A stretch of 64,000 nucleotides of DNA from G963674665 sp963674665 (GCA_963674665.2 CAXXPL010000009.1:62001-126000), one strand, 5' to 3'; positions 33,701 to 43,244 are shown, counted from the first letter of the stretch. The notes: generated by a model not told the origin, from the letters alone. Made by a program: numbers and translations.

Positions 33701-36685
33701 TCAGGGGCGAGAGGCGGTGTGCTGGATCTGGATCAGGTAGTTCTCGAAGTTGTCCAGGTAGAACGCCAGTGGACTGTTGAACTTGCGCCCTAACAAGCCG
33801 TTGAGCAGCAGCAGGCTGATCTCCTTTTCGCGCTGCAGCACGTATTGGGACATCAAAAATGCCTTGCGCTCATCCTGGTCCATGCCGCGGAGCATGCGCC
33901 GCAGGACCGTGCGCGCTTGCGGCTGGTGGAGCCAGAAGTACATAATGTCCAGGGCGTTGACGATGACGACCTTTTCCAGATCGGTCTGTTCGGTGGAGAT
34001 GGTCTCGATGAACGCCTTGGGAGACTGCAGGAGCTCCAGCACGTCATCCTGGGGAAAAAGCACCTCCAATCTGGCGTACGTCTTGAGGATCTGCTCCATT
34101 TTGGACTTCAGGTCGCGGGTACGCAGGCGGATGTAGGTGGCGCGGTCCGCCATGCCCTCGATGACCCCTGCGACGCAATCGGACGCGAACTTGGAAATGA
34201 TGGCCGCCCACTTCTGCAGCACCGAGTCCACGTTGGGAACGCCGTATGCGCCCAGCAGCGAACTCAGTATGATGTTGTAGAGCACGGCCAGGGGAATGGA
34301 CAGCACGCTACGGAAGAAGTTGCCCACCACGGCGCGTCTGGGCAGGCCCCGGAGAATATTGTGGGTGGAGATGTACGCCCCGTTCACCAGCGCCATGATC
34401 GTGTAGAGCGCAATGGCGTTGGTCTGGGTGGTGATGCCCAGGCCATGGTCGAGCAGCACGGTTTTGACCAGATAGTCGAGCAGAGGCACTGAAAACCCGG
34501 TGTACAGGAGCGAATCCGAGAGCCGCTCCCAGCTAACGAAATCGTTCCATTTGATGAGCGAGGTGCGGTGTAGCCCGCCGCAGGCCAGTACCGACTGGAT
34601 GATGTTTCGTACCCCTGTGATGCCGAACCAGATCACGGGGCCGAAATAGGCCAGCAGCCACCAGTCCTTGGTCAGATAGAACGAAAGCGACGCGGGAACG
34701 AAGCCGATCAGGATTTTCAGAAAGTTCTTCAAATGGCTGTTCATGTTCGCCCAAGGATTTACCTTGCGCTTTCGCGTCGTAGGCGCCGTGGGCATCGCCC
34801 CTGCCGTGGGGGTCTGGATGCCCCCCAAGGTGTAGATGTTGGCCTTTTTCCTCCTGGCCAGACGATAGCCCACCCGCTTCCACTTGGTCATCAGCTTGTC
34901 GCCATGGGTAAAAAAGCCCGAAGCCATGCGCATCAGCTTGGCAAAGGGCAGGCTCAATCCGGAAGGTGGGCGATAGGTAAGTTCCACCTTGCCAATGATA
35001 TCCATGGCCACTGGCAGGGGCAGGTATGACTCGCCCTTGGAGCGCTTGAGCATGTGCTGCGCCCTTGGGGGAAGCGTCTCGGCGACTATCAGGCCCATGC
35101 CGTGGCGGCGCTGGGATTGGCCAGTGGAGTCCGAGCCGATGCACGAACGAAGCGGTTGATCCTTGTACAGCTCGTGGAACGAGGACAGGTTCTCCAGAAG
35201 GTCTTGCAGTTCGTTCAGCTTTTCCTGCCGAAAGGGGGCCTCCTCGGCCTCGATGCGCTCCATGATGCGGCGCACGTATTTCTTGAGCAGCACCAGGTTG
35301 GCTGAATTGACCACGGATTGGACCTCCAGGATCGAGGCGTAATCCGCCGGCCTGCCCTGTTCGTAGTGGAGCAGGTTGAATATCTCCAGGTGGGTGATGC
35401 CCCCACCGCAGTGGTGCAGCAGAATGAGCACGTCTTCGGCGTCGAGTCCGTCCAGCTCAAGGGTGATCCAGTTCTTGTTGTGCAACGAACTGATCAGCTC
35501 CACCATCTGGCTGGTGGAATAGGTCAGCAATTCGGGTACATCCGGGCCGTTGTGCGGCACGAACGGGTCCATGATTTCGGGATTGTGCCTTGGCGCCAGC
35601 CATGTGTCGATGATGTGCTCCGCGTCGATGTCTTTGGTTTCGACAGGCCCGGCCGGTTCGCCGCTTGATTCGGTCAACGCCAGGTTGGCCATGGTGCTGA
35701 TCATGTTGCCCAGGTGAAAAAGCGACGGCTGCCCCACACCTACAAAGGCGAGAAACTCCTGCCAGGAGATCTCCTTCAGTTGGATGCCGAAGCTGGCGCC
35801 GATCTTTCTCCTGAGCGTCTGGTTGTATTTGTCGAGCACGGCCTGGACGTATTTGCGCTGATAGTCCAGTACGTCGCGGCCCTTTTGCCGAAACTCCACC
35901 ATGCCCGGTTCATGCAAAAAGTCGTGGCAGTCCTTTTGATTGGACAGATTGCGTGGTCTCCAGAGCAATTTCACGAAGCGGTCCTGGTAGCGCACGCGGA
36001 GCTCGATGCAGATACGTGCCGAAAGGCCCATGATCTCCGCAGCTTCAATCAGCTCCGCCGCAACGTCTGGCTCGATGGTGCTGTAGTAGATGACCGTCAG
36101 CTTGCGAATTCCCTTGATCCAGGCGTCCATGATCAGGTGCGTGGGCGACTTGCGGCCCTTGGTGTTCGCGTCGTGCACGTGGTCGTCAAAGGACAGCTGC
36201 GACCAGTCCTCGGGCACCTCGATCAGGTGATACTTGCGGAGTTCGCTACGGATGATCCGGGGTTTGCCCACGATGGCGCGGCGGAAGTCGTGCGCCAACT
36301 CGAGCTGCCGGAGTGGGGCGTCCTTGGAGCGGACCAGCTCCTTCATGATCTGCATCAGCACACGGGCGGTGTTGATGGAAAGCGTGCTTTCCGAGGCCAT
36401 GAGCACCTCGGATTTGAGTGAGCGCAGGGCGTCGATGCGGTCAGGCGCCTTGCCGCGCTCCAGAGAACCCAGCAGGTGGACCACCGCGTAGGCGATGCGT
36501 AGCCCCCGCGTGGCAGCCATCTGTTTGATTCCATTGGGGTGCAGGTAGGGCGCGAGAATGCGTTTGAGTCCTGTGTAGCGCCCGCGCGACAACACGTCGT
36601 TGACGATGCGCAGCATCTCGTAATCTTGGGGGTCGAAAAGCAACCTGCTTGCCAATCTTGGTGTTTCTTTGTCCATGGAATTCAC
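33701..36685 (-). CDS. Large unrecognised protein with PHP-like motif and C-terminal membrane segments
   Basis: 994 aa from a GTG at 36685 (an ATG at 36676 is also possible). I do not recognise a characterised family. Around residues 165-230 a PHP-phosphoesterase-like stretch is visible: DDHVHDANTKG with two His and Asp, then KSPTHLIMDAWIKGIRK and SARICIEL, though the usual TDH motif is replaced by YYS. A long helical middle follows. Several hydrophobic helices lie roughly between 655 and 850 (for example LKILIGFVPASLSFYL, LLAYFGPVIWFGIT, LSIPLAVLYNIILSSLL), with a soluble C-terminal ~140 residues. It appears monocistronic, ends at a good terminator, and lies between an IS scar and the TctABC operon. 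A membrane-anchored hydrolase is only a guess. Confidence 0.8.
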   Translation of the reverse strand: MNSMDKETPRLASRLLFDPQDYEMLRIVNDVLSRGRYTGLKRILAPYLHPNGIKQMAATRGLRIAYAVVHLLGSLERGKAPDRIDALRSLKSEVLMASESTLSINTARVLMQIMKELVRSKDAPLRQLELAHDFRRAIVGKPRIIRSELRKYHLIEVPEDWSQLSFDDHVHDANTKGRKSPTHLIMDAWIKGIRKLTVIYYSTIEPDVAAELIEAAEIMGLSARICIELRVRYQDRFVKLLWRPRNLSNQKDCHDFLHEPGMVEFRQKGRDVLDYQRKYVQAVLDKYNQTLRRKIGASFGIQLKEISWQEFLAFVGVGQPSLFHLGNMISTMANLALTESSGEPAGPVETKDIDAEHIIDTWLAPRHNPEIMDPFVPHNGPDVPELLTYSTSQMVELISSLHNKNWITLELDGLDAEDVLILLHHCGGGITHLEIFNLLHYEQGRPADYASILEVQSVVNSANLVLLKKYVRRIMERIEAEEAPFRQEKLNELQDLLENLSSFHELYKDQPLRSCIGSDSTGQSQRRHGMGLIVAETLPPRAQHMLKRSKGESYLPLPVAMDIIGKVELTYRPPSGLSLPFAKLMRMASGFFTHGDKLMTKWKRVGYRLARRKKANIYTLGGIQTPTAGAMPTAPTTRKRKVNPWANMNSHLKNFLKILIGFVPASLSFYLTKDWWLLAYFGPVIWFGITGVRNIIQSVLACGGLHRTSLIKWNDFVSWERLSDSLLYTGFSVPLLDYLVKTVLLDHGLGITTQTNAIALYTIMALVNGAYISTHNILRGLPRRAVVGNFFRSVLSIPLAVLYNIILSSLLGAYGVPNVDSVLQKWAAIISKFASDCVAGVIEGMADRATYIRLRTRDLKSKMEQILKTYARLEVLFPQDDVLELLQSPKAFIETISTEQTDLEKVVIVNALDIMYFWLHQPQARTVLRRMLRGMDQDERKAFLMSQYVLQREKEISLLLLNGLLGRKFNSPLAFYLDNFENYLIQIQHTASRP

Positions 36686-36824
36686 TATGTACTATACCTG
36701 AGTAGTCAATAATATTCTCGAGAAAAGCGTACAGCCTTGCGCCGGCTGGTTACAGCGGCGGAGTCGATATGCCGGGGAAGCGGAAAAACCGCCACCGCGT
36801 ATCGGATGTGTCGAATGGGGCGTG

Positions 36825-38312
36825 TTATTGTCGCACGGCCTTGCGCTGCCTCCACTGTTTGATCAGGGGGTAGAGGAAGGACGAAATCGCAAGCAAGAGC
36901 ACGATAAAGGCGAGCTTGTCCGTGAAGAAGACCTTGTAGCCGCCCATGATAAGCGCTCGCCGGAAGTTTTCCTCGATCATGTCGCCGAGCACAATGCCCA
37001 GCACCACCGGCGCCACTGGGTAGCCGTAGCGCTTGAAGAGCCAGCCCACCACACCGAACCCGATGCAGGCGGCCACGTCGAACAGCGAGTTGCTCACCGC
37101 AAAGCTGCCGATGAAGGCGACTGCCAGTATGCAGGGATACAGGATGGCGTCGGGTACCGAAACGACCTTGATGAACAGTCTGTTGCCGTATAGCCCCAGC
37201 AGAAGCATGATGCAGTTGGCCACTATGAGCGCGGCGAAAATGCCGTAGACGATTTCGGGGTTGTCGCGGAAGAGCAGCGGTCCAGGCACCAGGTCGTGCA
37301 GCATGAACGCCCCAAGAAGTACCGCGTCCGTGGCGCTGCCCGGTATGCCCAAGGCGAGCAGGGGCACCAGCGCGCCGCCCACCGAGCTTGAGTTGGCCGC
37401 CTCGGCCGAGGCTACTCCATCCAGAGAGCCCTTGCCGAACATCTCCGACTCCTTGCTGGCGCGCTTGGCCACGTCATAGCTGATGAACGCGGCAATGGTC
37501 GCACCCGCGCCGGGGAAGATGCCGATGATGGTGCCGATGATCGAGGAGCGCACGATGGTCATCTTGATCCTCATGAACTCGACCATGGATGGCAGGCGGC
37601 TGTCCACCTTGGCCAACGCCCGATCCACACCTGTCCAGGTCTCGGCCTTGGCAAAGACCACGCTGACCGCGAACAGGCCGATCAGCGCCGGAATGAGTGT
37701 GAATCCATCGTAAAGCCTGTCATTGCCGAAGGTGAACCGCGAGACACCGGAAATGGGATCCATGCCGATGGTCTTGACAAGCAGGCCGAACAGGATGGCG
37801 ACCATGGCCTTGAGGATGTTGCCTCGGCCCATGGAAGCCACCGTGGCCAGGCCGAAAAGCGCCAGGGCGAAGTAGTCGGCCGGGCTGAACTTGAGGGCGA
37901 TGTGAGCCAGGGGCACGGCAAAAAGGATGAGGATCACGATGCCGAACGCCCCGCCTATGGTCGAGGCGATGAGCGCCGTGCCCAGACCCTTGCCGGCCTT
38001 GCCCTGCTGCGTGAGCGGGTATCCGTCGAGGGCGGTCACAGCGGCAGAGGGCGTCCCCGGCGTGTTGATGAGCACCGCGGTTATGGACCCTCCGTAATTG
38101 GAGGCGATGTAGATGGACGAAAGCAGGATGAGGGCCGCGGTGGGCTCCATGGAGTAGCTGAACGGCACGAGGAGTGCCACGGCCGTGGAGGGTGAGAGAC
38201 CGGGCATGGCTCCGGCAAGGATCCCAAGAATGACGCCAACAGTGATCACAAGCAGTGGCTTCCAACCTAACAGTGTGGAAAAGCCCATCATCAAGCTGTC
38301 GTAAATTTCCAT
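36825..38312 (-). CDS. tctA: Tripartite tricarboxylate transporter, large permease (TctA)
   Basis: 495 aa with about 11-12 membrane helices. Family motifs: AMPGLSPSTAVALLVPFSY near the N terminus, NYGGSITAVLINTPGTP at about 70-86, and FPGAGATIAAFISYD and GALVPLLALGIPGSATDAVL in the second half; these repeated Pro/Gly loops mark TctA. It forms the channel with TctB and is fed by the TctC protein encoded upstream. The gene order on this strand is tctC-tctB-tctA. Confidence 0.94.
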   Translation of the reverse strand: MEIYDSLMMGFSTLLGWKPLLVITVGVILGILAGAMPGLSPSTAVALLVPFSYSMEPTAALILLSSIYIASNYGGSITAVLINTPGTPSAAVTALDGYPLTQQGKAGKGLGTALIASTIGGAFGIVILILFAVPLAHIALKFSPADYFALALFGLATVASMGRGNILKAMVAILFGLLVKTIGMDPISGVSRFTFGNDRLYDGFTLIPALIGLFAVSVVFAKAETWTGVDRALAKVDSRLPSMVEFMRIKMTIVRSSIIGTIIGIFPGAGATIAAFISYDVAKRASKESEMFGKGSLDGVASAEAANSSSVGGALVPLLALGIPGSATDAVLLGAFMLHDLVPGPLLFRDNPEIVYGIFAALIVANCIMLLLGLYGNRLFIKVVSVPDAILYPCILAVAFIGSFAVSNSLFDVAACIGFGVVGWLFKRYGYPVAPVVLGIVLGDMIEENFRRALIMGGYKVFFTDKLAFIVLLLAISSFLYPLIKQWRQRKAVRQ

Positions 38313-38412
38313 GTCGCACCTGTATTATGGTATCTTCCCGGTCTTGCAGTCTATCGCTTCCACCAAGTCTGTCACCTTGCCAATACCCCCTGTTGCTGAT
38401 CCTGCCTCGGAA

Positions 38413-38970
38413 TTACATGTAGTTCTCCCAGAACCCCATGGGCAATTGAATGTATAACAATTTGTAGATGATGAAATACGAAAAAAGCATCCATCCCGTA
38501 GAAACGGACAGCATTACAAAATATTTACGGTAGGACATGATGTACATGAGCACCATCAGGAATACGAAAGAGCTTATGAAGTAGCCAATCAACTGCATAG
38601 CGAAAAAATATGCTATGACTATGAACATGATGGTCAGCATGAATGCTAAGCGAGTATTCTTGGATTCCTTCTTTCCATTCTTGTGTAAAAACAACTGCCA
38701 GAGAATGGCGCAACAGAAGACTATGATCCAGAATATCCACAGGCGCGGAATGCTTGCGGGGCCGACGTCCTCCACTGGAAAACTGAACGTCATGACGTAA
38801 AACAGGAGTGCGAGCGCGATGAGAGTACAGGGAAGCAGGATTTCGCCAAAGTAGCATCGCATTTTACTCATGCGAACAGCTATGCCCACTCCGGTAAGGA
38901 CAGCCAGGAGGCCGGCCATGAATACATACAGGCCAGCCCCCTCGCTGAAATACCCGACAACGGATGTCAT
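38413..38970 (-). CDS. tctB: Tripartite tricarboxylate transporter, small permease (TctB)
   Basis: 185 aa, four to five hydrophobic segments and little else, as in TctB proteins (PF07331). The start overlaps the tctC stop by 4 bp (ATGA). Base composition is a little more AT-rich than tctA. A 100-bp gap separates it from tctA. Confidence 0.88.
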   Translation of the reverse strand: MTSVVGYFSEGAGLYVFMAGLLAVLTGVGIAVRMSKMRCYFGEILLPCTLIALALLFYVMTFSFPVEDVGPASIPRLWIFWIIVFCCAILWQLFLHKNGKKESKNTRLAFMLTIMFIVIAYFFAMQLIGYFISSFVFLMVLMYIMSYRKYFVMLSVSTGWMLFSYFIIYKLLYIQLPMGFWENYM

Positions 38971-39923
38971 TTCAGGACTCCCAACTGACGAAGATGCTCA
39001 GAGAAGGTCTCGACGTCCTTCTTGACGATGTCCGTGAATTGCTTTTCATCGTATAATACCGGGTTGGCTCCGCCTCGGCTGATGTAAGCCTGCCACTCGG
39101 GGTCGGCGTTGACCTTGTTCAGCAGGTCCATGTAAAAGTCGTATGCCTCCTGCGGCACACCCTTTTTCAGCATGAAGCCGCGCCACATGATCTCGTCGTC
39201 CAGACCCTTGATGCCCAGCTCGTTGAACGTGGGCACGTTGGCAAACTCGCCATCCAGGCGTTTCTCACTGGCAATGACCGCCACCATCAAGTCAGGCTTG
39301 CCGATGACGTCCTGGGGGTTGCCAACGTATACCGCACCGTGCTCGCCCATGAGCGCGGCCATGGCCTTGCCGCCACTCTTGAAAGGAACCCACTTTGCCG
39401 AGATTCCCGCGGCCTTCCATGTCCGCATGGCCATGATATGGTCATTGCCGCCCGCGGCGGGGCCCACCCACAGCTGTTCACCGTTTTTGGCCTTGGCGTC
39501 GGCGATGATCTGTTCCCAGGTTTCGACCTTCGAGCCCTTGAGGGTGATGATCGCCTCGGGGTCGGAGACAAGCATGGCCAACCAGGTCAATTTGTCGATG
39601 TCAGCCTCGTTGCCCGTGGAGACCATTTTGCCAATGTTCGAGCGTGTTACCGCGGCCAGCTGGTAGCCGTCGGCCTTGCCGGAAATGATGTGCTTGATGG
39701 CCACCATGCCGCCGGCGCCGTCCTTGTTCAGAACCACGAATTCGGCGTCGGTGTACTTGCTCGCTATGGCGGCGAACTTGCGGCTGAACACGTCAATGGC
39801 GCCACCTGGCTTGGTGTAGACGATCAAGTTGATGGGGCGTTCCGGAAACTTGGCATATGCTACGGAAGCACTTACGGCGATCAGGGTGACCAGACTACAC
39901 AGGATGGCGAGATGTCGTTTCAT
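38967..39923 (-). CDS. tctC: Tripartite tricarboxylate transporter, periplasmic binding protein (TctC/Bug)
   Basis: 318 aa with a signal peptide (MKRHLAILCSLVTLIAVSASVAYA) preceded by a strong AAGGAG. Bug-family motifs: FPERPINLIVYTKPGGAIDVFSR at the mature N terminus, NKDGAGGMVA, and WVGPAAGGNDHI. Bug proteins bind carboxylates such as citrate, tartrate or aromatic acids; the ligand here is not evident. It is first in the tctCBA operon; the LysR gene at 40609-41550 is the nearest regulator, with a CYTH gene between. Confidence 0.93.
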   Translation of the reverse strand: MKRHLAILCSLVTLIAVSASVAYAKFPERPINLIVYTKPGGAIDVFSRKFAAIASKYTDAEFVVLNKDGAGGMVAIKHIISGKADGYQLAAVTRSNIGKMVSTGNEADIDKLTWLAMLVSDPEAIITLKGSKVETWEQIIADAKAKNGEQLWVGPAAGGNDHIMAMRTWKAAGISAKWVPFKSGGKAMAALMGEHGAVYVGNPQDVIGKPDLMVAVIASEKRLDGEFANVPTFNELGIKGLDDEIMWRGFMLKKGVPQEAYDFYMDLLNKVNADPEWQAYISRGGANPVLYDEKQFTDIVKKDVETFSEHLRQLGVLK

Positions 39924-39993
39924 GTCAGCTCCTTAAGTTGGTTCGTCCGTCTTGGTTACGACTTCTAAATCAACACAAGGCCACAGCCGCAAA

Positions 39994-40458
39994 CTACCAC
40001 GTCGTATAAGGATGTGCGATTAGGTTAGAGTTGAAATACTTGGGATCTCCGGTCACCTCTTCACCGACCCACTCGGGTTTGTCAAAGGCCTGATCCGCGC
40101 TCTCCAGTTCGACCTCGGCGACGATGAGCCCCGCATTGACCCCGAAAAACTCGTCGATTTCCCAAACGAGCCCGTTGTGGTGAACCTTGTAGCGGCTCTT
40201 CTCAACCAAAGGTTTTTCGCACAACTCGTCCAACATCTCATTGGCGTCGGCAAGGGGTATTTCGTATTCGTATTCCAGACGTTCGGCCCCGACGGTGATG
40301 CCCTTGACGGTTATGAACCCGGCTTGGTCTATGGTGCGCACGCGTACCACACGTTCCTTGGTGCTGTTCAAATACCCTTGCCGATAATGGGTTCCCTCGG
40401 CCAACTCCCGCCAGCCGTCACCTGTAAGCAAGAACTTGCGCTCAATCTCTTTGCCCAT
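39994..40458 (-). CDS. CYTH-domain protein (triphosphate tunnel metalloenzyme family)
   Basis: 154 aa with the diagnostic EIERKFLL at residues 4-11, then RVRTIDQAGFITVKG, EYEYEIP, KSRYKVHHNG, WEIDEFFG and a paired acidic EVELES: the alternating charged strands that line the CYTH tunnel. Bacterial single-domain members are inorganic triphosphatases, thiamine triphosphatases or adenylate cyclases. It lies upstream of tctC on the same strand with 70 bp between, and is divergent from the LysR gene. Confidence 0.9.
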   Translation of the reverse strand: MGKEIERKFLLTGDGWRELAEGTHYRQGYLNSTKERVVRVRTIDQAGFITVKGITVGAERLEYEYEIPLADANEMLDELCEKPLVEKSRYKVHHNGLVWEIDEFFGVNAGLIVAEVELESADQAFDKPEWVGEEVTGDPKYFNSNLIAHPYTTW

Positions 40459-40608
40459 ACTCCTTCTCCTTATTGATCCTCTTTTCTCTGTGACGCCAGC
40501 CTGTTGACGTTGCCGAGGTCCTGTTCGAGGTTCTTCATGGTTTACTTATTCATGGAATTTTAGATAAGATCAAATTATATGATTTAATAACTATAATAAG
40601 GTCACGTT

Positions 40609-41550
40609 ATGAAAATCGCCCAGCTCAGGTCTTTCCACTACGTGGCGCTTGCCGGCAGTTTCACCAAGGCCGCGCGGGCACTTTTCCTCACCCAACCGGC
40701 GGTAAGTCAGCAGATCCAAATCCTGGAAGACGAGTTCGGTGTCTCGCTCTTCAATAGAAGCGGAAAGACCGTGCGGCTTACCAGTGAGGGCGAGATCCTG
40801 CTCGAACACACCACCAAGTTGTTTCAGGTGTATGAGGAGATCCAGCGTCTCTCGGACCGGCTCAAAGGGCTGGAGGGGGGGAAGATCTCCATCGGCGCCA
40901 CAGGCGTTATGGGAACCTATTTCCTTCCGAAGATCATCGGCAGGTTCAACAAGCAGTACCCCGCGGTGGAGATCGACCTGCGCATGGGCAACTCCTATTT
41001 CATCCACAATCTGGTGCTCAACGGCGAGGTGGAGGTGGGATTGGGCTCCAACCTCAAGTCGCCACCAAGACTCAAGCACATCCATCTGCACCGGGAGCCG
41101 CTCATCCTTGTCTGCGCGCCTGATTCGGCCCTTGCCAGGATACCTTGCCTGGACCAGGAGAACATGAACAAGGAGCCATTCATCTGGCGCGAAATGGGTA
41201 CCAAGATCCGCTTCAAGATCCAGACCTGGTTCGAGGAGAACATGGGTATGAGCCACCCGCGCCACGTTGTGGAGCTGGAAAACATCGAGGCCACAAAGCG
41301 CATGCTCATCGAAGGCTACGGCTACTCCATGCTGCCCGAGATCGCCGTGCGCTACGAATTGGAATCCGGGCAGCTCAAGCGTTTGCACTTCGATGGCGCG
41401 GGGGTGAACATCAACTACCACCTGTACTTCATGAGCGGTGGTATATTCAGCCTGGCCACGGAGACCTTTCTGCGCGAGCTGGCCACCAGCAGCATGTTTT
41501 CCCATCATCAAAACCTGCGGGACAATTTCCCGATCCTGAGCATTTCATGA
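40609..41550 (+). CDS. LysR-family transcriptional regulator (CysB/Cbl-like length)
   Basis: 313 aa. N-terminal winged HTH: MKIAQLRSFHYVALAGSFTKAARALFLTQPAVSQQIQILEDEFG. The effector-binding domain follows from about 90 with GKISIGATGVMGTYFLP. It is divergent from the CYTH/tct genes (150 bp gap), the usual layout for LysR control of a neighbouring transcription unit, so it may regulate tctCBA, the CYTH gene, or the CYTH-like gene downstream. The intergenic stretch 40535-40608 is AT-rich. Confidence 0.93.
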   Translation: MKIAQLRSFHYVALAGSFTKAARALFLTQPAVSQQIQILEDEFGVSLFNRSGKTVRLTSEGEILLEHTTKLFQVYEEIQRLSDRLKGLEGGKISIGATGVMGTYFLPKIIGRFNKQYPAVEIDLRMGNSYFIHNLVLNGEVEVGLGSNLKSPPRLKHIHLHREPLILVCAPDSALARIPCLDQENMNKEPFIWREMGTKIRFKIQTWFEENMGMSHPRHVVELENIEATKRMLIEGYGYSMLPEIAVRYELESGQLKRLHFDGAGVNINYHLYFMSGGIFSLATETFLRELATSSMFSHHQNLRDNFPILSIS

Positions 41551-41739
41551 GTCCTGGTCAGGATGATAAGGAATGGTGATCTGAAGAATAAATCAATATA
41601 ATTTTACTTTATACCTCAATGCACGCATAGACTGGAACTGAACCGGTTTCTGTGCGCGCCGACAAGAGGTGTTGTGCGCGCCCCTGTATCAATGACGGAT
41701 TGGCAGCCGTCGACAACAGCAATCACAGGAGCGTCACAG

Positions 41740-42375
41740 ATGAGTGAAAAACTTACCGAGTATGTGGCCACTTCGGCCGAGGATGCGGAAAAGATCGTTC
41801 CCCGCGCCGAATTCCGGGTGTTTGGGCAAGGTATCCTGGACATCGTCACCAATTCCATGTGGAAGGCCAAGGCCCAACTTTTCAAGAAACGCGAAAGCGG
41901 CGAGACCTATATCCTCTCAAGGCATACCAACGAGGCCAACGTGAAGGTCCGCTCCGAGCTGCTCGACATCAAAACCAAAGTTGGCGAGACGGAGGACGGC
42001 TACGAAATCTTCCAGCCCCGCGGCAAGTTCCAGTTCCCCGCCGCAAAGAGCGACCTGGCCAAGATTTTCGACAACTTGAAGGTGGAAGTGAGCCTGGAAG
42101 CGGAAGAGTACACCTATGACGCGTTCGTCTCGCTTTGCAAGGCCCACCCCGATGTCGTCCTCGTGGACGTCTACAAGTACCGTTTCGGCTTTACCGTGGA
42201 CGGCATTATCTGCGAGTACGGCAAAATTCTGTTCAACGGCGCCATGGTTGAGACCGCCTGTGTGGAGAGCGAGGACTACGCCAAGATGAAGAGTGTTATC
42301 GCCGACCTCGAAATCGACGAGTTGGAGAACATGAACTACCTCAAGGCCGCCAAGCGCGTCGTGGGTATCGAATAA
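41740..42375 (+). CDS. Probable divergent CYTH-like protein
   Basis: 211 aa from the ATG at 41740, which has AGGAG 8 bp upstream; the longer frame starts before the ribosome-binding site. No standard EIERK motif is present. The pattern of charged alternating strands is CYTH-like: RAEFRVFGQ near 22, KVRSELLDIKTKV near 75, VDVYKYRFGF near 150, ICEYGKILFNGA and VETACVESED near 165-190. The family claim is inference from this pattern. It lies on the other side of the LysR gene from a clear CYTH protein, and ends at a strong terminator. Confidence 0.65.
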   Translation: MSEKLTEYVATSAEDAEKIVPRAEFRVFGQGILDIVTNSMWKAKAQLFKKRESGETYILSRHTNEANVKVRSELLDIKTKVGETEDGYEIFQPRGKFQFPAAKSDLAKIFDNLKVEVSLEAEEYTYDAFVSLCKAHPDVVLVDVYKYRFGFTVDGIICEYGKILFNGAMVETACVESEDYAKMKSVIADLEIDELENMNYLKAAKRVVGIE

Positions 42376-42441
42376 CCGCCGGTATTGTTACCGGCACGCC
42401 ACGTTTTCTGCTGCGCGGGGCGCCTGCCTCAGCATTCGATG

Positions 42442-42496
42442 AGCCAAGACGTTCGGGAGCACAACGCACCCCGGTCGTCTTGGCTTTGTTGTTTTG
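42442..42496 (+). terminator. Terminator after the CYTH-like gene
   Basis: AGCCAAGACG (42442-42451) pairs perfectly with CGTCTTGGCT (42476-42485), followed by TTGTTGTTTTG. A weaker hairpin GCCGGTA/TACCGGC precedes it at 42378-42395. Confidence 0.8.
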
Positions 42497-42528
42497 ACCT
42501 CGGTCCGCCAGGAGGGGCAGATCGTTAG

Positions 42529-42743
42529 TCCGAGATGTTGATTACCCTGAGGTTGTGCCTACTCGTAAACAGAGGGCCGGTGTATTCCATCAGCCCTGGA
42601 GGGGGCGATCCCGCGCGCAAGTCGGCGCTGTCCCGGGCATGATCGCTGGACAACGGGGGCATGCGCTTCCGGCCCCGACATGAGGGCAGTGATGTCCGAC
42701 TGTGTGCCCCGTCCCTTGGTTCTCCTCTTGAACAGACCTCGGA
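42529..42743 (+). ncRNA. ssrS: Structured RNA candidate, possibly 6S RNA
   Basis: The ends TCCGAG (42529-42534) and CTCGGA (42738-42743) pair perfectly, extended inward by TGTT/AACA. Deeper stems such as CATCAG-CCCT with AGGG-n-TGATG and GCGATC/GATCGC give a long rod-like fold. The 5' part (GAGATGTT, then CCCTGAG) resembles proteobacterial 6S RNA, and the ~215-nt length fits. TTGACC at 42494-42499 lies exactly at -35 relative to the first paired base, and a strong terminator follows at 42755. No protein-coding signal is seen. The structured RNA is well supported; the 6S identity is tentative. Confidence 0.55.
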
Positions 42744-42754
42744 AGCAGAAAACA

Positions 42755-42788
42755 GGCTCGCGGTTTTCATCGCGGGCCTTTGTTTTTC
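42755..42788 (+). terminator. Terminator of the structured RNA
   Basis: GGCTCGCG-ttttcat-CGCGGGCC followed by TTTGTTTTT, 12 bp after the closing stem of the RNA candidate. The rest of the gap up to 43244 shows no gene. Confidence 0.82.
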
Positions 42789-43244
42789 TGGTGAAAAGGA
42801 AGAGCTAGAACCCACGATGTAGATACGCCACGCCCCATATCCTGCGTCCAGGTGCGATGGAGTGGCGCCATAATATACGATCGTGGGATGCCCTGATATG
42901 AGGCGGAAGGTTGGGCTGAGGATGCGCCTTGTATATGGATGCGAAAGTAACAGTGTATTTTTGTTAAATCACACTGTTATTATGCGTTTGGGGGCTTTTC
43001 GGACAGCCGGGGCATACGGGATTGCTTCCAAGGTGCTGCCTGACATGGTATAATCAGTACAACACCATTGAACATTCTGAAGATCTTGACCACAAAATCA
43101 AGATGTTGAGTCGCAGATATACGGCTGCAGGGATAATGAATTCTTCAGGCTCACGATCATGGACATTGATGGATTCAAGTGCTTTTTCGAATATTTTCAC
43201 AATAAAACAATACGTTGTTGTGTAGTCGGGTCAAAGGGGGAGTG

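Noticed and set aside
42525..42815. Minus-strand 96-codon open frame across the RNA candidate
   Set aside because: No domain, no ribosome-binding site, and the region folds as a structured RNA with its own terminator on the plus strand.
42789..42880. tRNA-like sequence (TGG next to a possible T-loop) on the minus strand
   Set aside because: The T stem does not pair and no acceptor or anticodon stem can be built.
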